Assembly (NCBI GenBank): GCA_023091665.1
Contig: JALJCQ010000012.1
Span: 1,302,001 to 1,366,000 of the forward strand
Length of the DNA stretch: 64,000 nt
Direction of reading: 5' to 3'
Origin: Pythium myriotylum
Lineage: Eukaryota > Oomycota > Peronosporomycetes > Pythiales > Pythiaceae
Shown: positions 30,478 to 40,972 of the stretch, piece by piece
Layout of the letters: the number at the start of each line of letters is the position of its first letter
How positions within the stretch are numbered: the stretch's first letter is position 1
The notes under the pieces: model-generated
Told to the model about the DNA's origin: nothing
Databases searched by the model: none
Seen by the model: only the letters and a program-made list of their open reading frames with translations
Translations under genes and position numbers: made by a program

Positions 30478-32073
30478 ATGAAGATCTCCCAGCTTCGAGG
30501 GGCCTCCCTCGCAGCGCTGAGCGTGCTTCTCCAGCAGCGACAGGCTGGAGTTGATGCTCAAGCATCAGCCAATGTCGACTGCGTCGTGGGGCCCTGGAGT
30601 GACTACTCTCCGTGCGATCCATCGACCGTGAAGCAAACTCGTACTCGCGAAATCACGATTCCGCAAAAGGGCAAAGGCAAAGCCTGCCCCGTGCTGACCG
30701 AATCGATCAAGTGCAAGCCTATCAGCTGTGTCGTCGACTCGTGGACTGGTTACAGCGATTGCGACTCGAAGGGCATGAAAACTCGGACTCGCGCGATCAT
30801 TACACAAGCTGCCTGGGGTGGTGCTGCGTGTCCGGCACTCACGGATACTGTCAAATGTAAACCCGTAGACTGCGTCGTGTCAAAGTGGGGCGCTTGGTCA
30901 GATTGCGATCCCAAGGACGGCAAGAAGACTTCCACGCGAACTGTGCTAGTCAAGCCGGTAGACGGCGGCAAGCCCTGTCCAGACTTGGAGCAAGTCGATT
31001 ACTGCCCGAAGGTCGCCTGTGTCGTAGGCGACTGGACGAAGTGGAGTGACTGCGATATTCAGACTGGCAAAAAGACTCGCTCGCGCCCCGTGACGACGCC
31101 GGCGAAGTATGGTGGCACCGAGTGCCCACCAACGGACGATGTTGATTACTGCCCTAAAGTAAACTGTGAGATGTCGGCGTGGACGGCGTGGTCCGCGTGT
31201 GACTTTGCCTCGGGTACCAAGAGACGGACGCGCACAATCACGAAGCCCAGCATGTACGGTGGCACCGTGTGTGGTGGCCTCGTGGAGACTCCCACCTGTG
31301 ACCCCATTAATTGCGTCGTAAGCGATTGGAAAAGCTGGAGCACGTGCGACTTGAACGACGGCTCTACGAGACGCTCACGCTCCGTCACAGTGCAACCTCA
31401 GTTTGGGGGCACCGCCTGTCCGGCACTGAGCGACGTGCAGTACTGCACGAAGCAGGACTGTGCGCTCAACGACTGGGGTCCCTGGTCGGCGTGCAACCTC
31501 AAGACCGGCAAGAAGCAGCGCAGCCGTACAATCAAGGCCCACAGCCTGTATGGGGGCAAAGCGTGCGATGCAACGACCGAGACTGCGGACTGCGATCCTG
31601 TCAACTGCGTGCTTAGCAACTGGGGCAACTGGTCCGGTTGCAATCGAGCCACGTACAAGCAGACTCGCACCCGCCGCGTGCTCAAGCAGCCGATGTTCAA
31701 CGGCACTGCGTGTGCACCACTCGCGGAGGACGCAAGCTGCAAGTTCGACTGTGTCCTCGGGGACGGGAGTGACTGGTCGGGTTGTGACTACACGACCGGC
31801 AAGAAACGCCGCACCCGGGACGTCCTAGTGTTCCCCGACGGTGGTGACGCCTGCGGCAGCACGCTGGAGGAAGCGACTTGTGACCCCGAGGACTGCAAGG
31901 TGACTGACTGGAGTGAGTGGTCGGCCTGCAGCATGAAGACCAACACGCGCAACCACGTTCGCCAGATCGTGAATGACGCTTTGTACGGGGGTGCTGCGTG
32001 CCCGGTTCTTTCGGAAGATCAAAGTTGCGATCCGACTGCGACGTCGTCCAACTCCACGGCGCAGACATTGTAG
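30478..32073 (+). CDS. Secreted protein with ten thrombospondin type 1 repeats, tandem paralogue (531 aa)
   Basis: Single exon, 295 bp downstream of its paralogue and on the same strand. The start is ATG 30478 (MKISQLRGASLAALSVLLQQ); the signal sequence is less hydrophobic than that of the first copy, but the mature start (ASANVDCVVGPW) aligns with it (TKANVDCVVSAW). The ten TSR1 repeats match the first copy repeat by repeat, e.g. both second repeats carry CDSKGMKTRTRA/T. Repeat 9 reads CVLGDGSDWSGC: the first Trp of the WxxW motif is Gly. Repeat 8 keeps NWGNWSGC. The tail is short and Ser/Thr-rich. The pair arose by whole-gene tandem duplication. The role is presumably the same as for the upstream copy, extracellular adhesion. 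Confidence 0.94.
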   Translation: MKISQLRGASLAALSVLLQQRQAGVDAQASANVDCVVGPWSDYSPCDPSTVKQTRTREITIPQKGKGKACPVLTESIKCKPISCVVDSWTGYSDCDSKGMKTRTRAIITQAAWGGAACPALTDTVKCKPVDCVVSKWGAWSDCDPKDGKKTSTRTVLVKPVDGGKPCPDLEQVDYCPKVACVVGDWTKWSDCDIQTGKKTRSRPVTTPAKYGGTECPPTDDVDYCPKVNCEMSAWTAWSACDFASGTKRRTRTITKPSMYGGTVCGGLVETPTCDPINCVVSDWKSWSTCDLNDGSTRRSRSVTVQPQFGGTACPALSDVQYCTKQDCALNDWGPWSACNLKTGKKQRSRTIKAHSLYGGKACDATTETADCDPVNCVLSNWGNWSGCNRATYKQTRTRRVLKQPMFNGTACAPLAEDASCKFDCVLGDGSDWSGCDYTTGKKRRTRDVLVFPDGGDACGSTLEEATCDPEDCKVTDWSEWSACSMKTNTRNHVRQIVNDALYGGAACPVLSEDQSCDPTATSSNSTAQTL

Positions 32074-32163
32074 AACACTGCATGTCGCCTCTTTTAAATC
32101 TTCTTTTAAAACTCTACGAGCAACACATTGCGCTGCCTTTGACAGTGATAACTCGGATGCGCT

Positions 32164-33797
32164 TCACGTCTCCTGCAGCGGGTTCGAGGCAGTCGCCCAC
32201 TGAAGGGGGTATCCAGCTTCCTCAAGGCGACGCTTGAGCTCAAGTCCGTGCTCGTACGATTGAGTCTCGACCACGCACTTGACGGCCACCTGCGAGACAC
32301 TCGTGTGCACCCACGCACGCTCGTGGTAGATATCCTTGACGCTGACACCGCACTCCCAGAGCATATTGGCAAGCTGGGCAATGCCGCCAGGACGGTCGCT
32401 CACCGTCGCGACGAAGCGAACGAGACGACCGTCGGCGGCGAGACCTCGCTCGATGACGCGGCCAAGCACGGGGATATCGATATTACCACCGCAGAGAGGA
32501 AGCACGACGCGCTTGCCCTGGAGCTCGGGCAGCTTCTCGTCAATCAACGCAGCGAGCGAGGTGGCGCCACCACCCTCGACAACGACTTTCTCCTGCTCGA
32601 CTAAACGCAGCACACTAAGCGCGATCGCTCGTTCTGATACCGTGACGACCTTGTCAACGCGGTTGCGTGCGATCGCGAACGCGTTGGCACCGACGCAAGG
32701 GACCGCGAGACCATCCGCCAACGTCGGTGCGGTCGGGACGTGCACAGGCTTGCCTGCTTCTAGTGCTGCCGTGAAGCTCGGACACAACTCCGGCTCAACA
32801 CCCTAAGGTATACCCCAAATACGTCAGTGGAATATCCATCGCGAGTAGAGGCTCATATATGACTTACGATAACTTGCACATTGGGAGCGAGGGTCTTGAC
32901 TGCGAGGGCGATGCCTGCGATGAGGCCGGCGCCACCAACAGGCACGACAATAGCGTCGACATTCGGCACTTGGTTGAGAATCTCAATGCCCATCGTGCCC
33001 GCACCGGCGATGATGTCCGGGTGGTCAAAGCCGTTCACGTAGACAAGATTCTATCCGAAAGCACTGTCAGACTCCAATGCACAAGACCCCGAAAGCTATT
33101 CACCGACTAACCTCTTCGCGCGCAAACTCGTCGGCCTTCTCGCGAGCTTCGAGGATGTGGGCGCCGTGCAGAATGACGCGCGCGCCAAGATCCTGGCACG
33201 ACGTGATCTTGGTGAGCGGCGCGATGTGTGGCATGACGCACGTCACGGGGATGCCCAGCGTCTTGCCGTGGTACGCGAGCGCGAGCGCGTGGTTCCCGGC
33301 GGACGCGGCGATCACGCCCTTCTCGCGCTGCTCGGGCGAGAGCTGCAGCAGCGCGTTGCGCGCGCCACGCTCCTTGAAGCTGCCCGTCATCTGACGGTAG
33401 TCCTTTTTCAGGTACAGCTCGTAGCCCAGGCGGCGCGAGAGCAGCGGCGAGTACTTGCAGGACGACTGCTGGATGCCTGCCACGCCAATCCGAGCCAGTC
33501 AGTGCAAGCAATCACCGGCCAACCACGTTGTGTTCTGCTCACCCTCGCGGATGCGGAAGCTCGCTGTGCTCACATCCTGGAACGTCACCACGTCTGCATA
33601 GTCACCACCACCGTGAGCTTTTCCTGTCATTAACACTCTCCGCGACAACCAAGCAAGACCTCACCGTCGTCCACGGCGCCGTCGTCTGCGCCGTCCGACG
33701 CGAAGCTCCGCGAGGAGATGGCGCTGCCCACGCGCCCGCGCGCCGCAGCGGCTGACGCTCGACGCGCGCGGTTCGTGGCCGTGCGCAACGCGTTCAT
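32164..33797 (-). CDS. Threonine deaminase with ACT domain (456 aa, 5 exons)
   Basis: Exons: 33797-33665, 33593-33543, 33476-33112, 33050-32868, 32802-32164; four introns of 61-71 bp. The PLP enzyme core is clear: [10 protein letters not shown] with the Schiff-base lysine at about residue 96, the loop [28 protein letters not shown], and [14 protein letters not shown] single C-terminal ACT regulatory domain follows ([20 protein letters not shown]). This is the short IlvA/TdcB-type threonine ammonia-lyase, which converts threonine to 2-oxobutanoate, the first step to isoleucine. Residues 1-40 ([20 protein letters not shown]) are Arg/Ala-rich without acidic residues and look like a mitochondrial targeting peptide. 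It converges on the second TSR gene, 90 bp apart. Confidence 0.95.
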
Positions 33798-34095
33798 GTC
33801 AAGTCGAATCTGCGAGTGGCGCCCTCGCTCACGTCGAGTGAGCAGCTCGTGCCCGGGAGGATGAGTCCTGATATGACGGCATGGGTGACGCCCCCCCTGC
33901 GGCCAATCGCTTGCGCAATTTCAACTTGCAGTTTGGTTCGTCGACAGATCCCATGCGAAGAGCCAACCAAACCAGATCCGTCAGCCGGCGTGTACCGGTA
34001 ACCTTCGGGTTACGGAGCTCCTCGCATTCACGAGGAATGGCTACACAGCAGACACACAGGCCAACACATCGTTCAACGCACTCTACTTTGGGTCT

Positions 34096-36700
34096 CTATG
34101 CTTCCAAATACTTCTCAACGTGGTCGCGTAGGTCGTTCTCCTCTTGCGAATGGCCCAGCGGCACGCCGCGGCCTCCCAAGTCGGACGGAATCTGGTCGGC
34201 GTCAATGTGCATCTCCAGCTCCTTCAGGATCGCGCTGCCCTTGAGCATGTGGATCTACGACAACCGCATCTCTAGTGAGCATTCACCATACGAGTCCAGC
34301 CAATAAACCACCCTACCTTTTCTCGCGTCACAGGGTCGATGAGCGGCTTGATCATCCGCCAAATCATGTTGAACCAGCCGGGGATGTTGATGATGAAGAT
34401 CATTGAGCTACGCTCAGGGTAGTGCGCGCCAGTAAAGGCAGACGCACGCTTGATGAAGTCAAGAACTTCGCCGCCGAGGTCTGACATACCGATACCTGAG
34501 ACATCCAGCACAGTGACTGATCGCCCCGTATCTGAGGGCTCAATCACCCGCCACAGGTATTCGGTGATGTACATGTAATGCTTCAACAGATCGTCAATCG
34601 AAAGACCTTCGCGCTTGAGTCCGTTCAAATCGATCTTGCCAGGCTGTTCGTAGTACACTGGAAGTCCCTTCTTCGAACGGCCGTGAAAGTATTGAGGGTA
34701 ATACTTCTTGATTGTTGAAAATGTCCGATGCGGGCGGATGAGAATGTTGTCAATATCGTTCTCACGACGCCACTGCAGAGTGTTCTCGTATCGCTGGCGA
34801 CCTTTCTCTTCGTCACCCTTCTCTGCTGCAATGAATCGTGGGGAAAAGTCAATCGGCCCACCACTAATGGCGCTTGTGTCATCTGCAGGCGAATCCTCGC
34901 TGTCGGTTGTCTCCTCTTCCGCTGAAGGAGACAAAGGTGTAGTCTCTTGGTCTTGCTCTAGAACTTCGATTGACTCAACTCGGAAATGGTATAGAAAGCC
35001 TTGTTCACCTGGTCTTCGAGATGCCCCCGAAGTCGATGGGGCTGGGGGCGCGGCTTTGACCGACGTGGTCGCGGTCTTGCTTGTTGTACCCGAGGCCGCA
35101 CTGATAAGATAAGAAGGAAAAAAATTTACTGTCAGCTCACAAGCAACACAGACTGTTCTTAAAACACTCGAGACTCACCTGATGATGCATTGGCCAACTT
35201 GAGATACAGCCAGCACAAATCCTACGACGATCGTGATCTTCATCAACCCTTCAAACGGGTAGGCAAACCACAACGCCACCACGCAACTCGCCAGGTACAA
35301 CCCACCGAGCCCTCCTGGGAAAGCGATGGACATAATAGAGGGTGGAGCCTGGGTCACAAGTGTAGTACCCGAATTTTGTGGAGTAAGTGGGATTACTGGG
35401 GGAGCGGGAGTACATCGAACGAAAGCTAGAATGCACAAACAAGTTAGTCCTCTAGATTAATAGTCGTCACTTAGGTCCTCGCACCCACCTCGAAGTTTCG
35501 TCGAGGTTACAACACTTGGATTCAGCGGCCGTGGTCTTGGAGGCGTCGTCAATACCAGCTCCTTTTCTTCTTTGAGCAAAGCCTGCGGGTTCTGTCCAAA
35601 TTGCTGATATGGAATATGGATCTCTTCTCCATCGCTCAATACAATCACACAAACATCTCTGGAGCCTAACGATCCCATGTCCACTTCGGTCTCGAGGTCA
35701 ACCTGCCGCTTGATTAGCCTTTCTCGCGATGGCGATGACGTGGTCAAACCCGGGGAAATCACACTCACGACCAAGACGCGCGGAATGACCTAGCAACAAA
35801 CTGTGTGAGCCAAGTTCTTGCTCAGCTTAAATGAGCTCTGTTCGTGGCATACCGGTTCGTCAACATTGTGAACTGGAGTTGGCTCCTCTTCTGTCGCGCC
35901 CTCTTCAAAATTACTAACAAAGTACAACCATCATGAGGCTTCAGCTATTCTGGAACGTATGAGCGCCTGGTTGTCGTACCCAGATGCTGCCGATGTGAAC
36001 TTTTGAATCACTTCTAGTGGCCACTTGGGCGAGAAGCGGATCGTCTGCGCAACTTGAATCGCTCGATTAATCGTGTTCACCCAAGATTTCGCAATATCCA
36101 GCGAGTCGGCTCGCAGGAACATCAACAACGACTTCTTGCGCTGCAGAGAGGGATCCACACCTGTGAGTCAACACGGACTGAGGAGAAATCGCTCTGGGGG
36201 GGTCCAGCCTACCGAAATGACTGCAATGAAGGCAGTAGACATGCCTGCCTCTACGGATCCGTACGGTGCATCTTCTGGCGGCACGATGCGAGCCAAACCA
36301 ATGTCACTCAACGGTGCCTGTCAGAATTCACATCGGTGACGTCAACACCCACACATCAACGACCAGCACCTGCAGTCGGCGGCCCTACCTGTCCGCGCTC
36401 CTTGCCAAAGAGCTCGTACTCTTCAGTCTTGCGGTAGTAGTGCAGGCTCCGTGTCGACAGAATGAACAAGCGCTTGGCCCAGCCACCACGGACGGCGCCG
36501 TCGCGTCGCTTGTCGAGGGACCCGGACGCCAAGATGCCAATGCTCGTACCGGGCAGAAGTCCGGGCAATGGGACAGTTCGGAACGACTGCAACGAGCGGC
36601 TTGAGAACGCGCCTGTGGAAGAGCTCACGCGGCTCAGTCGCGCGGCGCTGCGCGGGGACATGGGCGGCAGCACCGAGGACGTGGAGGACGGCGTGGACAT
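34096..36700 (-). CDS. PH domain / two-TM / CRAL-TRIO (SEC14) protein (709 aa, 8 exons)
   Basis: Exons: 36700-36389, 36317-36213, 36140-35980, 35913-35853, 35789-35489, 35425-35179, 35100-34317, 34254-34096. All seven introns (62-78 bp) are GT..AG and the sum is exactly 710 codons with stop. Residues about 65-190 form a PH domain (WAKRLFILSTRSLHYYRK at the start, SLLMFLRADSLDIAKSWVNT at the end). Around 345-395 are two hydrophobic segments (GLYLASCVVALWFAYPF; ITIVVGFVLAVSQVG), probably a membrane hairpin. The C-terminal CRAL-TRIO lipid-binding domain (about 470-700) shows GRSVTVLDVSGIGMSDLG and MIFIINIPGWFNMIWRMIKP. It is likely a membrane-anchored phosphatidylinositol or lipid transfer protein. 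Confidence 0.92.
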
Positions 36701-37407
36701 GGCGACGGGGCTTGCGCGCGTTCGACTGCGCGGCTGGACGCGAGAGCGACACGAGGAGGATCGGCGCGACCAGGAGAGCAGATCGCACTGGTCGATAGGC
36801 GCGCGCGACTAGAGCTGTGCGCGCGCGGAGTGCTCGATCCGGTGAGGAGGTCACGAGTGCCTCTTCCCGTGCGTGATGCTTGCGACCGAGCGATCCACGT
36901 GGGGATCAATTGGGAGAGTAGCCCCACTCTGGACGTTACTCGCCCTGTCACGTCTGTGGATTGGCTGAAACTTTCCGTTTCTCTGGTTGGCCAAATTGGT
37001 CTTTGTACTACATTTCCGGACTGCCTGCCGAACACATGTACTGATTTAAAATTGAACGTGGCCTTCTGCCTCTCGTCCCACACGTTGGAGAGACAAGAGC
37101 CTCCAGAGGATGGAGGAGGGAGGGAGGTAGAGCCACACTCGCTCTCCTCTGCGTCTGGGTTCTCTGGATTTGGCCTCGTGTCCTCTCCAGAGATTCCAGA
37201 AGCTGGGTGTCCAACCCCTTATTGTGGGTTTCCAAACGTGGCATCAGCGCAGCGTACCCCTACCCCTCCAGTAAATACCACCATTCTCGCGGCCTCTGAC
37301 TTTCCGGGGCTGTTTTGTTCCACCGTTTTCTTCGTTGGGGTTTTCTTTCCCCACAGCGCATTTTGCTTTCAAGTGCGGAATCCCCAACTTCGACGTCGAG
37401 CTCGATC
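36701..37407. other. Divergent promoter region, possible 5' UTR intron
   Basis: 707 bp between divergent genes. A pyrimidine tract ending in CAG just before 37360 (ttttctttccccacag) looks like a splice acceptor, so the PB1-UBA gene probably has an intron in its 5' UTR. No coding gene is supported. Confidence 0.5.
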
Positions 37408-38427
37408 ATGGCGTGCGCAGAACCCCGCCTCACGGCCCTCAAGATCGCCCACAAGGGCGAGATCCACCGCCTGCGCGTGGACCTCCACACCTTCCACTTC
37501 GCCGACCTGCAGGCGCTCGTCGCCGAGACCTTCGCGCTCGCGCCCACGGCCTTTGTCGTGCAGTACAACGACCCCGAAGGCGACGTGCTCAGCGTGACCT
37601 CGCAGGCCGAGTACGTCGAGGCGTGCCGCGTCTTCCTCTCGGGCGGAGACGCTGTCAAGTCGCTGCGCTTCACGGCCGTCTCGCGCTCGCAGGTCGCGTT
37701 CCAGGAGAACGTGGCCGAGCCCATTCTCAAGGCTATTGAGAAGCTCGTCGAGACGCTCAAGACCACGATGGAGAAGGCCAAGCAGGAGCAGTGGGCGCAG
37801 CGCGCGCAGTCGGGCGTTGAGCACACGGGTGAAGCCATCAAGTCGGGCGTCGGCCACACGGGCGAGGTGCTCAACCGCGCCGCCAAGGATGCCCGCGAGT
37901 CGCTGGAACACACGGGCGAAGTGCTCACCCGCGCCTCGCTCGTGGCGCGCGAGTCGCTCTCGGCGGCTGGCAAGTCAATCCAAGAAATTCCGTTCGAGAA
38001 GGTGCTCAAGGAGACGGGCGAAAACTTGAAGCTCGCGGCTGAGAGCATTGGTGCTTTTGCCACCGAGCTGGCTGAGGAGGTTCGCAAGTTGCCGCAAGTC
38101 GCGTCGCCAGCCGCGCCGGCCCCGACCACTCCAGTCGAGACTCCAGCTCAGCAGCCAGCCCCGGCTGCTGAGGCCGAATGGGAGCAGGTGGAGCAGGCTG
38201 CCCCGGCTCCTGTCGAGGAAGCCCCCGTGGTGGTTGTCGCCGAGCCGGAAGTCGTGGAGGTCGTGACGGCACCTGCGGTCTCGGAGGGAGAGCAGAAGTG
38301 GGCCTCCCAAATCGCCGTGATCCGCGACATCATCCCATCTGTGAATGCCCATGAGATCATTGATCGCCTCGAGCAGTGCAACGGCAACGTTGAGGTTGTG
38401 TTGAACTCGCTTATGGAGGAGATGTAA
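37408..38427 (+). CDS. PB1-LIR-UBA protein, p62/NBR1-like autophagy receptor candidate (339 aa)
   Basis: Single coding exon. The frame is open from 37315, but the ATG at 37408 (MACAEPRLTALKIAHKGEIH) follows an acceptor-like tract and starts the PB1 domain. Residues about 10-85 are PB1, with the acidic OPCA-type loop QYNDPEGDVLSVTSQAEYVE. The middle is helical and repetitive (HTGEAIKSGVGHTGEVLNRA, HTGEVLTRAS). W258 lies in an acidic EAEWEQVEQ context, a good LC3/Atg8-interacting (LIR) core. The C-terminus (about 298-339) is a UBA domain (SVNAHEIIDRLEQCNGNVEV). PB1 plus LIR plus UBA is the logic of p62/SQSTM1 and NBR1. The ZZ finger of p62 is absent. Receptor function is inference. Confidence 0.88.
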   Translation: MACAEPRLTALKIAHKGEIHRLRVDLHTFHFADLQALVAETFALAPTAFVVQYNDPEGDVLSVTSQAEYVEACRVFLSGGDAVKSLRFTAVSRSQVAFQENVAEPILKAIEKLVETLKTTMEKAKQEQWAQRAQSGVEHTGEAIKSGVGHTGEVLNRAAKDARESLEHTGEVLTRASLVARESLSAAGKSIQEIPFEKVLKETGENLKLAAESIGAFATELAEEVRKLPQVASPAAPAPTTPVETPAQQPAPAAEAEWEQVEQAAPAPVEEAPVVVVAEPEVVEVVTAPAVSEGEQKWASQIAVIRDIIPSVNAHEIIDRLEQCNGNVEVVLNSLMEEM

Positions 38428-38579
38428 CGCGTCTTATTCGTGCAGCTAGCTCTCGTCGCATCTCTTCATATTTTTCTCGTGGAAGACAACTACGTCAGCA
38501 ACCAGGCATAAGATAAGAAACATGAGCTTTATTTACGTGGTGTATCCTACCGGGGGTGTTTCTAGCATGGTGTTGGGCG

Positions 38580-40173
38580 CTACGTATACTCCCCAGAGAC
38601 TGAGCGGATATCAAATCCAACGGAATAGTCGTCGTCGTCTCTACTCATCATGCGTCGTCGTGGTGTTACAGGCTGCGGCAAATGTGGATAGTAGTTACCT
38701 CGGGTTGGCGAGATGGCAACCCCTTCCTTGTGAATCTGCTCAGCAGCGCGCTGCTTCTTCTTTGTCTCCACAAGCTTCTTAACCGCATTATCATGGTCCC
38801 AGGCCTCTGTGAGCACTCGCCGCGTATCTTCTCGCTTGTGTGCTTTTTGCAGCTCGATCTCCTCCATCTCTTGTCGAATTTTGCGCAGAAGCAGCTTGTC
38901 GTCTGCGAGGTGTCTCTGTCGCGACTCCATACGTTCCTGGGCTTTGTGATGCATCTGCTCTTGCAATCGCTGCTTGAGTTCCTCTTTAGTACGTTTTAAA
39001 AAGGCTTTGTCTTCAAACCCAAGGCGAGATTGTTCCCCATCCGAGTAAAACGAACACGCTGACGGGTCCATAGCTTTGAGGACACCTTTCTCTTGTTTCT
39101 TTTCATCCTTCCGCTGATCCATCTGAAGCACTATCTGCCGCTGCAAGTCTTCCGCGCATAAGCGGCGCATTCGGTTTTCCAGTGCGACCGTATCAAGATC
39201 ACGTTTTTGCTGAAGCTGCAGATCGAATGCATACTTTGCTTCGCGATCAACGTCATCAGACAGAGAAGCGATATGCCGCTTGTATGCTGATTCCAACACT
39301 GGATTACCCTTCGCAGGCGAGCCCTTGATACCAAACATCTCAAGCTCTTCTTCAAAACTAACATCATACGGAATTACGTTGTCGGGGTTATTGCGTTGTG
39401 TGGGCATTGCCTCTTCTCCATCACCGTCAAACGTGAGCTGCTGACCAGTGTTGTCTACGCTTCGATGGCCAGTATGTAGTAGCGAAGAATCACTTTCGAC
39501 GTGATCTTCAGGCGGGATGTCGAAATCGGCTAGATTTCCTAGTACTGATGGCGGACTCCCGATCATCGACCGAGTAATCTCATCCTCTAGAGATTTAGGG
39601 AATCGAAGCGGATCGAATATCATCGAAATGCACCGATTCTTCGCGATGAGTCTGCCGACATTGAAGGCAATCGACATAGGTGTTCCACTTGCTGCGACCT
39701 CACCGATCTTTTGTAGCATATCGCGAACGCCACAGAAGACAAGATCCTTGGTGAGGTTCCTTGAGAACTTGATCGCGATTTTGGTGAAGTTGATGTCTTC
39801 ACAGGATGCGAGTTGCGGTGACAGCGGCGCCTTCCTGTGTTGTATATTATACGTCTTCGCAAACGTGTCAGAGAGCAGAAACACGGGTCTGAGCTTGGCC
39901 TGATTGCGCGAGTTCGAACAAGCTTCCCAGCTGATCGTCGCGAAGGTGGCTATATGGACCCCCTGATCATGACGGTGATTTATTGAGTGTAGTGGTCGTG
40001 CAGCACACACGGAGACAATGTACCTTCCCCAAGTTGAACCGTGAGTCGATCCAGTCGTTCACTGCTCGCCATATCTCTTCAAGGGTTTCGTGCTTCTTGT
40101 CAACTGCACACTTCGTTCGCGATAGGCGGGTGCTGCAATCGTTAAGAAGGTGCCGCAGTGTGTAGAGTGACAT
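38580..40173 (-). CDS. HU-CCDC81-like coiled-coil protein (510 aa, 2 exons)
   Basis: Exon 1 40173-40024, intron 39963-40023 (61 bp), exon 2 39962-38580. Start MSLYTLRHLLNDCST. Residues about 15-170 resemble the duplicated HU (IHF-like) domains of the CCDC81 family: LEEIWRAVNDWIDSRFNLGK joined to GVHIATFATISWEA, then RPVFLLSDTFAKTY, and VAASGTPMSIAFNVGRLIAK. The C-terminal two thirds are coiled coil (RTKEELKQRLQEQMHHKAQE and following) and end with a short PTRGNYYPHLP motif. Eukaryotic CCDC81 proteins are centrosome or basal-body associated, so a flagellar role in zoospores is inferred. It converges on the PB1-UBA gene. Confidence 0.85.
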
Positions 40174-40498
40174 GAGAAGAGCGCTGAGCGCAATTGGCTC
40201 TCACGCGGGAAGAATCAACCGTGCGGAGGCTTGTGAATCAGCCAAGATGGCACGCGCTGAGCCGAATGCAACATCACCAGCAATGGCTTGAATGTGTCGC
40301 TATCAATAGTTTATGTGAGCTCAAGCACCTATGAATACCTCCTCAGGTCAAGCATTGTGGTGCCGGAGATGAAGGAGGTGCCGGCGACGAGAGGAGTGCA
40401 ATGATAAATCACGTGTCGCACGTTGTACACATCTATTCCATGAGTATCCCTGTGCTTTCGCGAAGCAACTCGCTAACGAAATCAATATTGGCGACACT
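40174..40498. other. Upstream region of the CCDC81-like gene
   Basis: 325 bp between two minus-strand genes. It should carry the CCDC81-like promoter and the 3' UTR of the 40499-40972 gene. No further feature seen. Confidence 0.5.
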
Positions 40499-40972
40499 TC
40501 ACGGCGACTGGATATTGATCCGTCTAGACATGCAGATGGCTGAACACTCCTTCATCATACGATAGATACGCTTCTCGCTGAGCCCTGCCTGAGTTAGCAT
40601 CGTGACTCGCTCAAGCGGTTTAAGCCATCGCACTCGGTTCCGTCGGCGCCGGCGCTGTCGTTCGCGAATCTTCGCCATCGCTCGCACCTGACTTTGATGA
40701 ACACCATCCTCTACTTCATCAGGGCAGTGGTCGTCTCCACCGGCTCTAACTGCACACTCCCTGTCTGTGTCTCCTTCTTCAAAATCGCTCGCACAATCAA
40801 GAGGCGAGCTCCATACACACTTGGGCTTCTTGGCGAGGCCGACCGACGGACCGCCGTGCCGAGGAACCGCTGAGCCTCCAATCGCGACATCAAACTCGTA
40901 CACCGTGACGGTCGACCAGCGTACGCATTTCTTCAGCTCTCGCTGCTTGTTCGTGGTGGTGTTGAGGCACAT
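40499..40972 (-). CDS. Small basic protein with a conserved-looking N-terminal motif (157 aa)
   Basis: Single exon, start MCLNTTTNKQRELKKC at 40970-40972. After about 15 residues comes VRWSTVTVYEFDVAIGGSAV then RHGGPSVGLAKKP. From memory, proteins of diatoms and oomycetes often carry a V-R/x-F-x-x-V-x-V-x-E/Y-x5-G-x-x-x-x-x-x-G-x-P-x-x-L block of this kind with no known function. An acidic stretch and a strongly basic run follow (RERQRRRRRNRVRWLKP), which could bind nucleic acid or act as a nuclear signal, then an Ala/Leu helix. I do not recognise a named family. Confidence 0.72.
   Translation of the reverse strand: MCLNTTTNKQRELKKCVRWSTVTVYEFDVAIGGSAVPRHGGPSVGLAKKPKCVWSSPLDCASDFEEGDTDRECAVRAGGDDHCPDEVEDGVHQSQVRAMAKIRERQRRRRRNRVRWLKPLERVTMLTQAGLSEKRIYRMMKECSAICMSRRINIQSP

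Noticed and set aside
28581..32073. Thrombospondin-repeat genes as host-targeted effectors or toxins
   Set aside because: No RxLR, CHxC or toxin signature; TSR proteins in oomycetes are better known as spore adhesives.
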